NCBI GenBank assembly: GCA_012729115.1
Contig: JAAYDR010000091.1
Coordinates: 1 to 57,765, forward strand
Reading direction: 5' to 3'
Length of the DNA: 57,765 nt
Source of the DNA: Clostridiales bacterium
Lineage (GTDB): Bacteria; Bacillota; Clostridia; Christensenellales; Aristaeellaceae
The notes under the pieces are model-generated. The model was not told where the DNA came from. It saw nothing but the letters and a program-made list of their open reading frames with translations, and made no database searches. Made by a program: the position numbers and the translations under genes. Within the stretch, counting starts at the first letter, position 1, and each line of letters opens with the position of its first letter. Of the stretch, positions 23,834 through 31,913 are shown piece after piece.

Positions 23834-24739
23834 TTAGGGCAGATCCTTGGGGCCAAAGCTGTGGGGAAGCAGCTGTGGAAGGGAGGTTTTTTCTACCTGG
23901 CCATCCCCCCAGGTGACCAGAACCCGGATGTCCGGCGCAAACTCGTTTAGCACCTGCCTGCATGCGCCGCAGGGGTAAGGGGCCGCATTTTTGGCGGCTA
24001 TGGCGATGGTGGTAAAATCCCGGACTCCTTCGCTGATGGCCTTGAACAGTGCGGTGCGTTCTGCGCAGTTTGTGAGGCCAAAGGAGGCGTTTTCAACGTT
24101 GCAGCCCTGAAATACCCGCCCGTCCGCGGCAAGCAGGCACGCGCCGACCGGATAACTGCTGTAGGGGCTGTAGGAACGCTGCATGGCAAGCCGTGCCAGA
24201 GCCAGCAACTCATCATCCGTGGGGGGGGCGGGGGCATCTTCCCTGGGGAGGCCTGCCATCTGCAGGGCTTTCTCTTCCATTTGCCGCATCTCCTTGCGCT
24301 GGATTGAATCCATATGATCGTAACCCATCAGGTGGAACAAACCATGGGTCAGCAGATAGCAAAGTTCCCGGCGCACGCTGTGGCCGTACTCTGCAGCCTG
24401 GGAGCGGACATGATCCCAGGAGATCAGGATGTCCCCCAGCATACAGCCCCCTGCATCCGGGTCAAACTCCCTTCGCAGCTGGGATGGGCAATCCCTGGCT
24501 GTCTTCCCCTTGGGATAGTTGACGCTGGGAAAGCTCAGCACATCGGTGGCGCTGTCGATGCTCCGGTATGCGGCGTTGGCCTGGCGAATCCGGGCGTCGT
24601 CCATCAGTTCCACATGGACGGCACAGGGGAAGGGGATGCCCTCCGCAACCTGACAGCAATCCGCCACCAGGGAAAGCCATGCACCGGCGCATTCCTCCAG
24701 GGATTCCAGGGGATAAGTCTGGACCCAATCAAGCGTCAT
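23834..24739 (-). CDS. ybeY-cdd: YbeY endoribonuclease fused to cytidine deaminase
   Basis: One 301-residue frame carries two enzymes. Residues 1-160 are YbeY, the metal-dependent RNase for 16S rRNA 3' maturation, with the zinc motif HGLFHLMGYDH (His132, His136, His142). A Pro/Asp-rich linker (about 163-176) leads to residues 177-301, a complete cytidine deaminase with NCAERTAL (Cys225, Glu227) and PCGACRQ (Cys257, Cys260), which converts cytidine to uridine. The two are separate adjacent genes in most relatives; here no stop or start lies between them. The gene overlaps pgpH by 11 bases and precedes era. Confidence 0.93.
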   Translation of the reverse strand: MTLDWVQTYPLESLEECAGAWLSLVADCCQVAEGIPFPCAVHVELMDDARIRQANAAYRSIDSATDVLSFPSVNYPKGKTARDCPSQLRREFDPDAGGCMLGDILISWDHVRSQAAEYGHSVRRELCYLLTHGLFHLMGYDHMDSIQRKEMRQMEEKALQMAGLPREDAPAPPTDDELLALARLAMQRSYSPYSSYPVGACLLAADGRVFQGCNVENASFGLTNCAERTALFKAISEGVRDFTTIAIAAKNAAPYPCGACRQVLNEFAPDIRVLVTWGDGQVEKTSLPQLLPHSFGPKDLP

Positions 24740-27128
24740 GGTCAGAGCCCTCCGTCGCTACCGGCTTCTGGGCAGGGGGTAGCACCGCATCCTCCCCTGT
24801 CTGCTCATTCAAGTCGGAGCTGGGGGGAAGAGGGGCATCCTGGGTGCTGTCCTCTGTGACGGGGAGAGGGTCAGCGGCCGCATTCCCGTCCGCAACCGGG
24901 TTTTGGTCAGATGCCTCGCTCTGAGCCTGAGGGTTGGGCTGGGGCAGATGGGCCTGGGGTGGCGTAGAGTGCTCAGGCGCGATCATGGGGTACTCGATCC
25001 GTTCATGGAACACGCCGTTGAGCACTGTGGAAAAAGCATCGCAGATTTTATCGATATCCGACAGGGTGATGGGCGCATCGCTCAGCTGTCCATCCTCCAG
25101 CTTGCCCCGTACCAGACGCTCGATGAACTCCTCAATGGCCTCCGGCGTGGGGTCGGGCATGCTGCGCACGGCAGCCTCGATAGTGTCCGCCAGCATAATG
25201 ATGGCGCTTTCCTTGGTATGCGGACGTTTGCCGTCATAACGGAAGTCCGAGATGTCCACGGGCTGCCCGCCCGCCTGCTGCAAGGCTTTGTGGTAAAAGA
25301 ACATTACAGGGGTCACCCCATGGTGCTCGATGATCACGTCCAGCACCTCCTGGGGCAGGCGGTTCTGCTGGCCCATCATCAGACCGTCCCGGGTGTGCGC
25401 GGTGACGATGGCTGCAGACACATAGGGATTGGCATGCTCGTGGGGGTTTTCGCCCATTTGGTTCTCTTTGAAATAAAGGGGGCGCTTCAGTTTTCCGATG
25501 TCGTGAAAGTAGGCGCTGGCCCGGGCCAGTAGCGGGTTGGCTCCGATGGCCTCCGCTGCCGCTTCGGCCAGGTTGGCCACGATTATGCTGTGATGGTAGG
25601 TGCCCGGTGCTTCCAGCAGAAGGCGGCGAAGCAAGGGATGGTTGGGGTTGCTTAATTCCAGCAGTTTGCTGGGGGTGGCCAGATTAAAGAAGGATTCCAT
25701 GATGGGGTCCAGACCAACGCAGAGGATGGAAGCGATCAGGGCGCTGCCCGCACTCCACAGGGCGTTGGGGAACACGTTCTGAACGGAGTTGTTGGTCATG
25801 AAACCCACCATGTGGATGATTGCCAGATTGGAAAAGGCCGTGATGATGCCGCACAGCAGCACTTGCTGGCGGTAGGGCTTATGCACGATCACCTTCACGG
25901 CAATCAGGCCGCTGATGAGGGTGGTGAGCAGCAGGTTTACCATTTCGGCCCCATAGGTATTGTCTCCGCCGGCGATCAATGCACCGGCAAGCACTGCCAT
26001 GGAGCAAGCCACTGCCGCGCCCGCCGGGGCGCCCAATAGACCGGTAAGCATCATGGCCGCCAAAAGCGCCGGGGCCATATAGAGACTAATGAGTTGGCCC
26101 AGCATACACAGGGCCAGGGAGATACACAGGGTCAGCATGATGATGCACAGCTTTTTGGGGCTAAGCAAAAGGAGCGGCTCAAAAAGGGACAGTACCAGCA
26201 CCATCAGCAATACGGAGGCCAGCACCATCAGAATGCCGCCTGCGTACATGACCACATCGATGTTTTCATCATCCAGAAGGCCCAGGCTGCGCAGCATTTC
26301 CAGTTGGTTGGCGGTCACCCGCTCCCTGGCCAGCACGATGTTTTGCCCCTGCTTGTAAATGACGGGCTCCACTGAGGAGCGGGCCTCCTCCTGCAGTTTG
26401 GCGGTGGCTTCCTGGTCGATGAGCATGTTGGGCTGCATCACCTTGCGCAGGATAGGGGTGACCACATTTTGCAGCAGGTCCATTTCGGTTTTGATGCCGA
26501 TGGTCTGCTGGAGGTATTGGATGGACTCGTTGACATAGCCCTCCCGGATGGTTGTGTTGAGCGTATTCGTGACAGCGGAGGTGATGTTGTCGCTCATTTC
26601 CTGGATCTGCTGGTTCGTAGCCCTCAGCAAGGTCACCAGTTGGTAATCCGCCAGGTTGATGTGGGTGAGCAGGGCACGGGCATACTGGAGTTCTGCCGGT
26701 GTAAACATATATGGCATTTTGTCTTGGGGGTTTTCCGCCCTGTGCTGGGCAATCCTCTTTTCCCCATACTGCTGAACGGCGGTGATCTGTGCCAGGACGT
26801 TCTTCAGGTTTTGCAGCACTTCCTGGGCAACGTTTTCTTTGAACACATAGCTGGGTTCCACATGCCTGGCGGCTTCCTCCCGCTGCCGGGAGGTGCTGAT
26901 CTCGTCCACCACGTCCTTGCTGGCGGTAATGGTGGTGTGGGAAATGTCTCCCACCTTCAGATCGTAGCGCTGAGGGGCGATGGCCAGCACAAACAAAACC
27001 AGCAGCACCAGCGTGCCCCCGATCAGCACATAAGCACATTTGGCCTTTGTGGATCCGAGGGCCGCCACCAGGTCACCCCAGGTGCGCCGGGCTTTTTTTC
27101 GTGCATTTGGATGTTTTTTAGGCATCAT
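24729..27128 (-). CDS. pgpH: PgpH/YqfF-type 7TM-HD membrane phosphodiesterase
   Basis: The 799-residue protein has an N-terminal membrane helix, an extracytoplasmic 7TMR-HDED domain, about seven membrane helices and a cytoplasmic HD domain (YFHDIGKLKRP near residue 540, and EHHG). PgpH proteins hydrolyse cyclic di-AMP. After the HD domain (from about residue 714) comes an unusual tail of some 85 residues rich in Pro, Gln, Asp and Ser, predicted disordered. The ATG at 27128 has GGGAGG upstream; the next codon is also ATG. It lies in the conserved phoH-pgpH-ybeY order and overlaps ybeY-cdd. Confidence 0.94.
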   Translation of the reverse strand: MMPKKHPNARKKARRTWGDLVAALGSTKAKCAYVLIGGTLVLLVLFVLAIAPQRYDLKVGDISHTTITASKDVVDEISTSRQREEAARHVEPSYVFKENVAQEVLQNLKNVLAQITAVQQYGEKRIAQHRAENPQDKMPYMFTPAELQYARALLTHINLADYQLVTLLRATNQQIQEMSDNITSAVTNTLNTTIREGYVNESIQYLQQTIGIKTEMDLLQNVVTPILRKVMQPNMLIDQEATAKLQEEARSSVEPVIYKQGQNIVLARERVTANQLEMLRSLGLLDDENIDVVMYAGGILMVLASVLLMVLVLSLFEPLLLLSPKKLCIIMLTLCISLALCMLGQLISLYMAPALLAAMMLTGLLGAPAGAAVACSMAVLAGALIAGGDNTYGAEMVNLLLTTLISGLIAVKVIVHKPYRQQVLLCGIITAFSNLAIIHMVGFMTNNSVQNVFPNALWSAGSALIASILCVGLDPIMESFFNLATPSKLLELSNPNHPLLRRLLLEAPGTYHHSIIVANLAEAAAEAIGANPLLARASAYFHDIGKLKRPLYFKENQMGENPHEHANPYVSAAIVTAHTRDGLMMGQQNRLPQEVLDVIIEHHGVTPVMFFYHKALQQAGGQPVDISDFRYDGKRPHTKESAIIMLADTIEAAVRSMPDPTPEAIEEFIERLVRGKLEDGQLSDAPITLSDIDKICDAFSTVLNGVFHERIEYPMIAPEHSTPPQAHLPQPNPQAQSEASDQNPVADGNAAADPLPVTEDSTQDAPLPPSSDLNEQTGEDAVLPPAQKPVATEGSDHDA

Positions 27129-27132
27129 GGCC

Positions 27133-28110
27133 TCAGTTCCTCCCTAAGCGGTTCCTTTCGTATGATTCGTAGGCTTTGACAACGGTCTGTACCAAATCAT
27201 GCCGGACCACGTCAGAGTGGGTCAGGCGAGTGATGGCTATTTCCGGAATGCCGCTGAGCACGTCCAGGGCTTGCAGCAGTCCGCTTTGTTTTCCCAGGGG
27301 CAAATCAGTCTGGGTGATGTCCCCGGTAACCACAACCTTGGAACCCGCCCCCAGGCGGGTAAGAAACATCTTCATCTGTTCGGTGGTGGTGTTCTGTGCT
27401 TCATCCAGAATGATGAAACTGTCTGACAGGGTGCGCCCCCGCATGTAGGCCAGAGGTGCGATTTCCAACAAACCGCGCTCCTGGAGTTTTTGGGCGGCCT
27501 CCCCGCCCATCATATCGTACAGAGCGTCAAAAAGGGGACGGAGATAGGGGTCCACCTTCTGGCTCAAATCCCCGGGCAGGAAACCCAGCTTTTCTCCGGC
27601 TTCCACAGCGGGGCGTGTGAGGACGATGCGTTCGATCTCCTTGTTGCGCAGGGCTACCACAGCCAGGGCCATGGCCAGATAGGTTTTCCCTGTGCCCGCA
27701 GGCCCCACGGAGAAGGTGAGTTCATGGGACTGTATGGCCTTGACATAGTGGTACTGGCCCAAGGTCTTGCAACGGATGGGACGGCCCCGATGGGTGGTGG
27801 CCACCACCTCAAAGGCGATCTCCTCCAGCCTGTCCAATTGACCTTCCTTCACCAGGGAGAGGGCATATCGCAGCGTGGTTCGGTCCACGTAGGCGGCTCG
27901 CTTTGACAGGGACAACAGCTTTTCCACCACAGCCTGGGCCATGGCAGTGTTTTCTTCCTCGCCTGTAATCACCAGTTCGCAGCCCCGCAGGGTAAGGGTC
28001 ACGTGGAGTTCGTCCTCCATGAGCGGCAGGTTCTTTTCATTCGCGCCAAGAAGGGTCAGATACGTATCAAGACTTTCCAGCGCAATACGCGCTTGGGGCA
28101 ATACTGTCAA
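27133..28110 (-). CDS. phoH: PhoH family P-loop ATPase
   Basis: The protein is 325 residues from a TTG start at 28110, which has GGAGG nine bases upstream and gives the family N-terminus (residues like LPQARIALESLDTYLTLLG). Walker A is GPAGTGKTYLA and Walker B is SFIILDEAQNT. PhoH proteins are ATPases linked to RNA metabolism. The frame is open further upstream into yqfD, but those residues do not resemble the family. It follows yqfD by 16 bases and precedes pgpH by 4. Confidence 0.94.
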   Translation of the reverse strand: MTVLPQARIALESLDTYLTLLGANEKNLPLMEDELHVTLTLRGCELVITGEEENTAMAQAVVEKLLSLSKRAAYVDRTTLRYALSLVKEGQLDRLEEIAFEVVATTHRGRPIRCKTLGQYHYVKAIQSHELTFSVGPAGTGKTYLAMALAVVALRNKEIERIVLTRPAVEAGEKLGFLPGDLSQKVDPYLRPLFDALYDMMGGEAAQKLQERGLLEIAPLAYMRGRTLSDSFIILDEAQNTTTEQMKMFLTRLGAGSKVVVTGDITQTDLPLGKQSGLLQALDVLSGIPEIAITRLTHSDVVRHDLVQTVVKAYESYERNRLGRN

Positions 28111-28126
28111 AAGGGTTTTCCTCCGA

Positions 28127-29281
28127 TCATGGCCGCGAGGACCTGCAGATATCCGTGATCCACTCCGCCGTAGCGGTTGCTTGTAAGAAGCCACCTTCTA
28201 TCATACAATAATCTACCCATTTGTCAATCATTTCATTGCCTGACATCGCCAGCGAAAGCCTTTGGAAGGCTGCATCCGCGGCCTCCCGGCGGATCTGTTC
28301 CTCCTCCCGCGTCACATACTCCATGGCGACCTCATAAAAGTAAACGTCCCTGATCCATACGGGTAAAAAGCTGCCCACCAGGGGCGTGATGTTCACCTGT
28401 GTGTCATAGGCAAGGAACGAAGGGGTTTGGAGAGAGATGGGATAGCATAGAAGGGGGGAACAAAGCTGCCGTTGCCAGGCGCTGCGTCCTGTAGGGGAGC
28501 TGTTGACCTGATACAGGGAGATTTTAACGGAGCGGGCGGTCCAACACCGGGCATTGACGATTCCCCGCGCTTGGACGGAACGGAAGCTCTCATCAGCGTC
28601 CCTTTCCAGACCGCGAATCAAAACCTGTCCCTTACGCACCACATCCCCCACCTTTACGGCTGCGATGCCCGCATGTACCTGAAGAGATATGACAATGCCG
28701 TCCTGGGAAGCCATGACGTCACCAGGCTCAGCCGTTTTTTCCTCCGGCAGGGGAATGCCCTGAACGCAGTCCACCACCAGCGTCATATCATGAACATAGG
28801 CATTGAACCATGCCACCTTGGGATAGCGGTAATTGAGCTTGCGGGTGAGGGCCCGCGCATCCATGTTTTTTTTCAGCATCCCCGGCCCATACCCTTCCTC
28901 CCGCAGATAAAGGGCGATATCCCCTTGATAGGGCCCGGCGCCATAGATCTGCACCTGCCAGATGAACTGGTACAGGGTCACCGTCAGGATGACCATCAGC
29001 AGCGCGCCCAGAGGAATGCCCCATCTCCGGCGCAAAAAGTCTGCCCAGGCGGCCAGCCGCAGAGGTTCCTCCCCGAGCAGCTTCCAGCCCTTTTCGTCCG
29101 CCAGCGCCCGGATAACGGGCATGTCCCCCTGGTAGGCTTCGCAGATCATCTGGCGCGGACCGCTGCGGCGAAAGGCCAGCAGCGGGATGTCTCTACTGGA
29201 CAACATGTTGACAAACCGCTCCAGGTTGAGCCCCTCCAGGGTGAAACGATGAGCAAAAGAGGAAAAGCGGATTGGCCTCAT
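28127..29281 (-). CDS. yqfD: Sporulation protein YqfD
   Basis: The 384-residue protein matches YqfD: N-terminal domain (NLERFVNMLSSRDIPLL), one membrane helix (about residues 92-113, WGIPLGALLMVILTVTLYQFIW), then an extracytoplasmic domain with VQGIPLPEEKTAEPGDVMASQDGIVISLQVHAG. YqfD (SpoIV-like) is made in the mother cell during sporulation. The ATG at 29281 has GGGAGAG upstream and follows yqfC with a single-base gap. Confidence 0.92.
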   Translation of the reverse strand: MRPIRFSSFAHRFTLEGLNLERFVNMLSSRDIPLLAFRRSGPRQMICEAYQGDMPVIRALADEKGWKLLGEEPLRLAAWADFLRRRWGIPLGALLMVILTVTLYQFIWQVQIYGAGPYQGDIALYLREEGYGPGMLKKNMDARALTRKLNYRYPKVAWFNAYVHDMTLVVDCVQGIPLPEEKTAEPGDVMASQDGIVISLQVHAGIAAVKVGDVVRKGQVLIRGLERDADESFRSVQARGIVNARCWTARSVKISLYQVNSSPTGRSAWQRQLCSPLLCYPISLQTPSFLAYDTQVNITPLVGSFLPVWIRDVYFYEVAMEYVTREEEQIRREAADAAFQRLSLAMSGNEMIDKWVDYCMIEGGFLQATATAEWITDICRSSRP

Positions 29282-29282
29282 A

Positions 29283-29555
29283 TCAAGCTCTCCCTTCAGC
29301 GGGGCGGTAGGAGAGCGAACGGATCTTGCCGAAAACCACCAGATCGTCCTGACTGTAGCGGGAGACAGACAGATTTTCGCCGCTTACGATTAACAGACCG
29401 CAGAGGGTTTTTACCACGACCTCCTGTTGGGTGCAGGCGAAGATCCCCTGATGCTGTTCTATCAGTAGCTTTTCATCGCCCAGCAGAACGGAGCGGGGCC
29501 AACCCAGCACCAGTTCCTGGGGGATATCCGCTCGCCGGAGACGCTGGGACAGCAT
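29283..29555 (-). CDS. yqfC: Sporulation protein YqfC (YabP/YqfC family)
   Basis: The 90-residue protein has the YabP/YqfC fold signature: VLLGDEKLLIEQHQGIFACTQQEVVVKTLCGLLIVSGENLSVSRYSQDDLVVFGKI. Members are mother-cell sporulation proteins. The start at 29555 is preceded by a strong AAAGGAGGT; the open frame runs 24 codons further but lacks an RBS there. It leads the block of seven genes down to era. Confidence 0.93.
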   Translation of the reverse strand: MLSQRLRRADIPQELVLGWPRSVLLGDEKLLIEQHQGIFACTQQEVVVKTLCGLLIVSGENLSVSRYSQDDLVVFGKIRSLSYRPAEGRA

Positions 29556-29657
29556 AGGTTGACCTCCTTTTGGCATATTGCTTTGGAAAAGATATTCCCT
29601 GGAGCTCAGATTCATGCGAGGAGGCACAAGTCATTTGTCCCGTGAGAGCCCCGTTCG

Positions 29658-29686
29658 TTGCATTTTGGGGGACAAAGGGCTATAAT
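29658..29686 (+). promoter_or_regulatory. Sigma-A promoter of ychF
   Basis: TTGCAT (29658-29663) and a perfect TATAAT (29681-29686) are separated by 17 bases, 42 bases before the ychF ATG. Confidence 0.8.
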
Positions 29687-29727
29687 AATGAGGTTCAACC
29701 GGTAACGAAAGCCAAGGATGTGGAGCC

Positions 29728-30825
29728 ATGAAGCTGGGAATCGTCGGGTTGCCCAATGTGGGAAAAAGTACGCTCTTTAACGCCATTACCAAGGCAGGGG
29801 CCCAGGCCGCCAACTATCCCTTTTGCACCATCGAACCCAACACGGGGATCGTGCCCGTGCCGGACCATCGCCTGGATGTGCTGGCGGAGATGTTCCACCC
29901 CAAGAAGGTAACCCCTGCCACCGTGGAGTTTGTGGATATTGCGGGGCTTGTAAAGGGCGCCAGCAAGGGCGAGGGCCTGGGCAACAAGTTTCTCTCCCAC
30001 ATCCGTGAGGTGGACGCCATCGTCCATGTGGTGCGCTGCTTTGAGGATGAAAATATCATTCATGTGGATGGCAGCATCTCTCCTAAACGGGATATTGAAG
30101 TCATCGATCTGGAGCTGATTTTTGCGGACCTGGAGACTGTCGCCCGCCGGGTGGACAAGGCACAGAAGATGGTTAAGTCTGGGGAAAAGCGATTTCAGAC
30201 GGAGACTGAGGTGGGCCTGCGGTTAACCGCTCATCTGGAATCGGGCAAACCTGCCCGAACCTTTCCCATGAGCCAGGAGGAAAGGGAAATTGTAAGCGGT
30301 TGGTTTTTACTGACGGACAAACCCGTCCTCTATGCAGCCAACATAGCCGAGGAAGATCTGGGAAAGGATAGCAGCGAGCAACCCTTTGTGGTGGCGGTGA
30401 TGGAGATCGCCAAGGCGGAGGGCTCCCAGGTGTTTACCATCTCCGCCCGGGTGGAGGAGGAGATTTCCAGCCTACCCCCGGAGGAAAAGAAGGAATTTCT
30501 TCAGGAGCTGGGCATTGGCGAGAGCGGTCTGGACCGTCTGATCCATGCCAGCTATTCCTTGCTGGGCCTCATCTCCTTCCTGACCGCCGGGGCGGACGAG
30601 TGCCGGGCATGGACCATCACAAACGGAACCAGGGCACCCCAGGCAGCCGGTAAGATCCACACCGATTTTGAACGGGGCTTTATCCGTGCCGAAGTGGTGG
30701 CCTACGACCAGCTGACGGCCTTGGGCAGCATGGCTGCCTGCAAGGAAAACGGCCTGGTGCGCAGCGAGGGCAAGGATTATGTGATGAAGGACGGGGACAT
30801 TGTGCTTTTCCGTTTCAACGTTTAG
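29728..30825 (+). CDS. ychF: Ribosome-binding ATPase YchF
   Basis: The 365-residue protein matches YchF (OLA1): G1 [15 protein letters not shown], switch region [19 protein letters not shown]3 [17 protein letters not shown], and a G4 equivalent AANIAEED that favours ATP over GTP, followed by a C-terminal TGS domain ([30 protein letters not shown]). YchF binds ribosomes and modulates stress-related translation. The length is standard. Confidence 0.97.
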   Translation: MKLGIVGLPNVGKSTLFNAITKAGAQAANYPFCTIEPNTGIVPVPDHRLDVLAEMFHPKKVTPATVEFVDIAGLVKGASKGEGLGNKFLSHIREVDAIVHVVRCFEDENIIHVDGSISPKRDIEVIDLELIFADLETVARRVDKAQKMVKSGEKRFQTETEVGLRLTAHLESGKPARTFPMSQEEREIVSGWFLLTDKPVLYAANIAEEDLGKDSSEQPFVVAVMEIAKAEGSQVFTISARVEEEISSLPPEEKKEFLQELGIGESGLDRLIHASYSLLGLISFLTAGADECRAWTITNGTRAPQAAGKIHTDFERGFIRAEVVAYDQLTALGSMAACKENGLVRSEGKDYVMKDGDIVLFRFNV

Positions 30826-30841
30826 GACGGGAGGATGGCCC

Positions 30842-31852
30842 ATGGGCAAGCTCGGATTTTTTTTCAAACGCCTGGTGCGCATGGACTGGAAAGCCATGTG
30901 GAGGACCACGGGTCTGCTTACCAAGCGCAGCGGCAAATGCCGACTGTGGCTGTTGATGGACATGCTGCGCTGCGCCCTCCGCTACAACGCGGGGTACATG
31001 GACTACAAGATTGCACAGATGTACCGGCTTACGGACGAGCAGAAGAAAACCCAGATCACTCGCGGGCTTTCCAATACCATTGTCCGCCGCATGAACGACA
31101 AGGCGTTCTGGCATCTCTTTGACGACAAGGCGACATTCAACGAGCTGTTCAAGGAGGAGGTGCGCCGGGGCTGGATGAAGATCGGGCCGGATACGGAGAT
31201 GGCCGCCTTCAAGGCATTCCTGGGCGCGCAACCCGATATCATTGCCAAGCCCCTGGAGGGCAGCAGCGGCGTGGGTGTGGAACGCTATGAACGGGCCGCC
31301 TGGGAGGGCCGGGAGGAGGACTTCCTCCGGGAACTGCTGGATCAGCAGACCGGCATCATCGAGGAGCGGGTGATCCAGCATCCCCTTATGATGGAACTAT
31401 GCCCCTCCTCTGTGAACACCATCCGCATCGCCACCCTGCTGGGAGAGAAGAAGCAGGGTATCGTCTATGCTTTTTTGCGCATCGGCAACGGCAAGGTTAT
31501 GGACAACGTGGACTGCGGCGGCATGGCCGCCCGGGTGGACCTGGATAGCGGCAAGCTGCTGACCGTGGGCGCGGATAAGCAGGGCAACACCTTTACCCAC
31601 CATCCCATGACCGGCACGCCCATCGTGGGCTTTGAGGTGCCCTTTTTTGAGGAAGCCAAGGCCATGTGTCTGAAAGCCGCCGGGAAAGTGCCCCAGATGC
31701 GCTTTGTGGCCTGGGATGTTGCGATCACCAAGGACGGCCCCTGTTTTATCGAAGGCAACAGTTTTCCCAGCCACGCGGTGCCCCAGTTCGCAGCCCACTA
31801 TCCCGACGGCATCGGCATCATGCGGGAGTTCCGTCAATTTATCGACATTTAG
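30842..31852 (+). CDS. Sugar-transfer associated ATP-grasp enzyme
   Basis: The 336-residue protein matches the ATPgrasp_ST group: IIAKPLEGSSGVGVERYE supplies the ATP-binding lysine and glycine loop, EERVIQHPLMMELCPSSVNTIRIATL and VAWDVAITKDGPCFIEGNS the metal-binding acid residues of an ATP-grasp domain. Relatives are found in polysaccharide and cell-envelope gene sets and ligate a carboxylate to an amine or similar. The N-terminal 110 residues are basic and helical. ATG 30842 has GGGAGG upstream. The gene follows ychF by 16 bases. The substrate is not known. Confidence 0.85.
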   Translation: MGKLGFFFKRLVRMDWKAMWRTTGLLTKRSGKCRLWLLMDMLRCALRYNAGYMDYKIAQMYRLTDEQKKTQITRGLSNTIVRRMNDKAFWHLFDDKATFNELFKEEVRRGWMKIGPDTEMAAFKAFLGAQPDIIAKPLEGSSGVGVERYERAAWEGREEDFLRELLDQQTGIIEERVIQHPLMMELCPSSVNTIRIATLLGEKKQGIVYAFLRIGNGKVMDNVDCGGMAARVDLDSGKLLTVGADKQGNTFTHHPMTGTPIVGFEVPFFEEAKAMCLKAAGKVPQMRFVAWDVAITKDGPCFIEGNSFPSHAVPQFAAHYPDGIGIMREFRQFIDI

Positions 31853-31913
31853 ACAGGCCGGCTATAGAAACCCTCCAGGTCAGGTCATGATCGCTTGATA
31901 CAAAGGAGGCACC

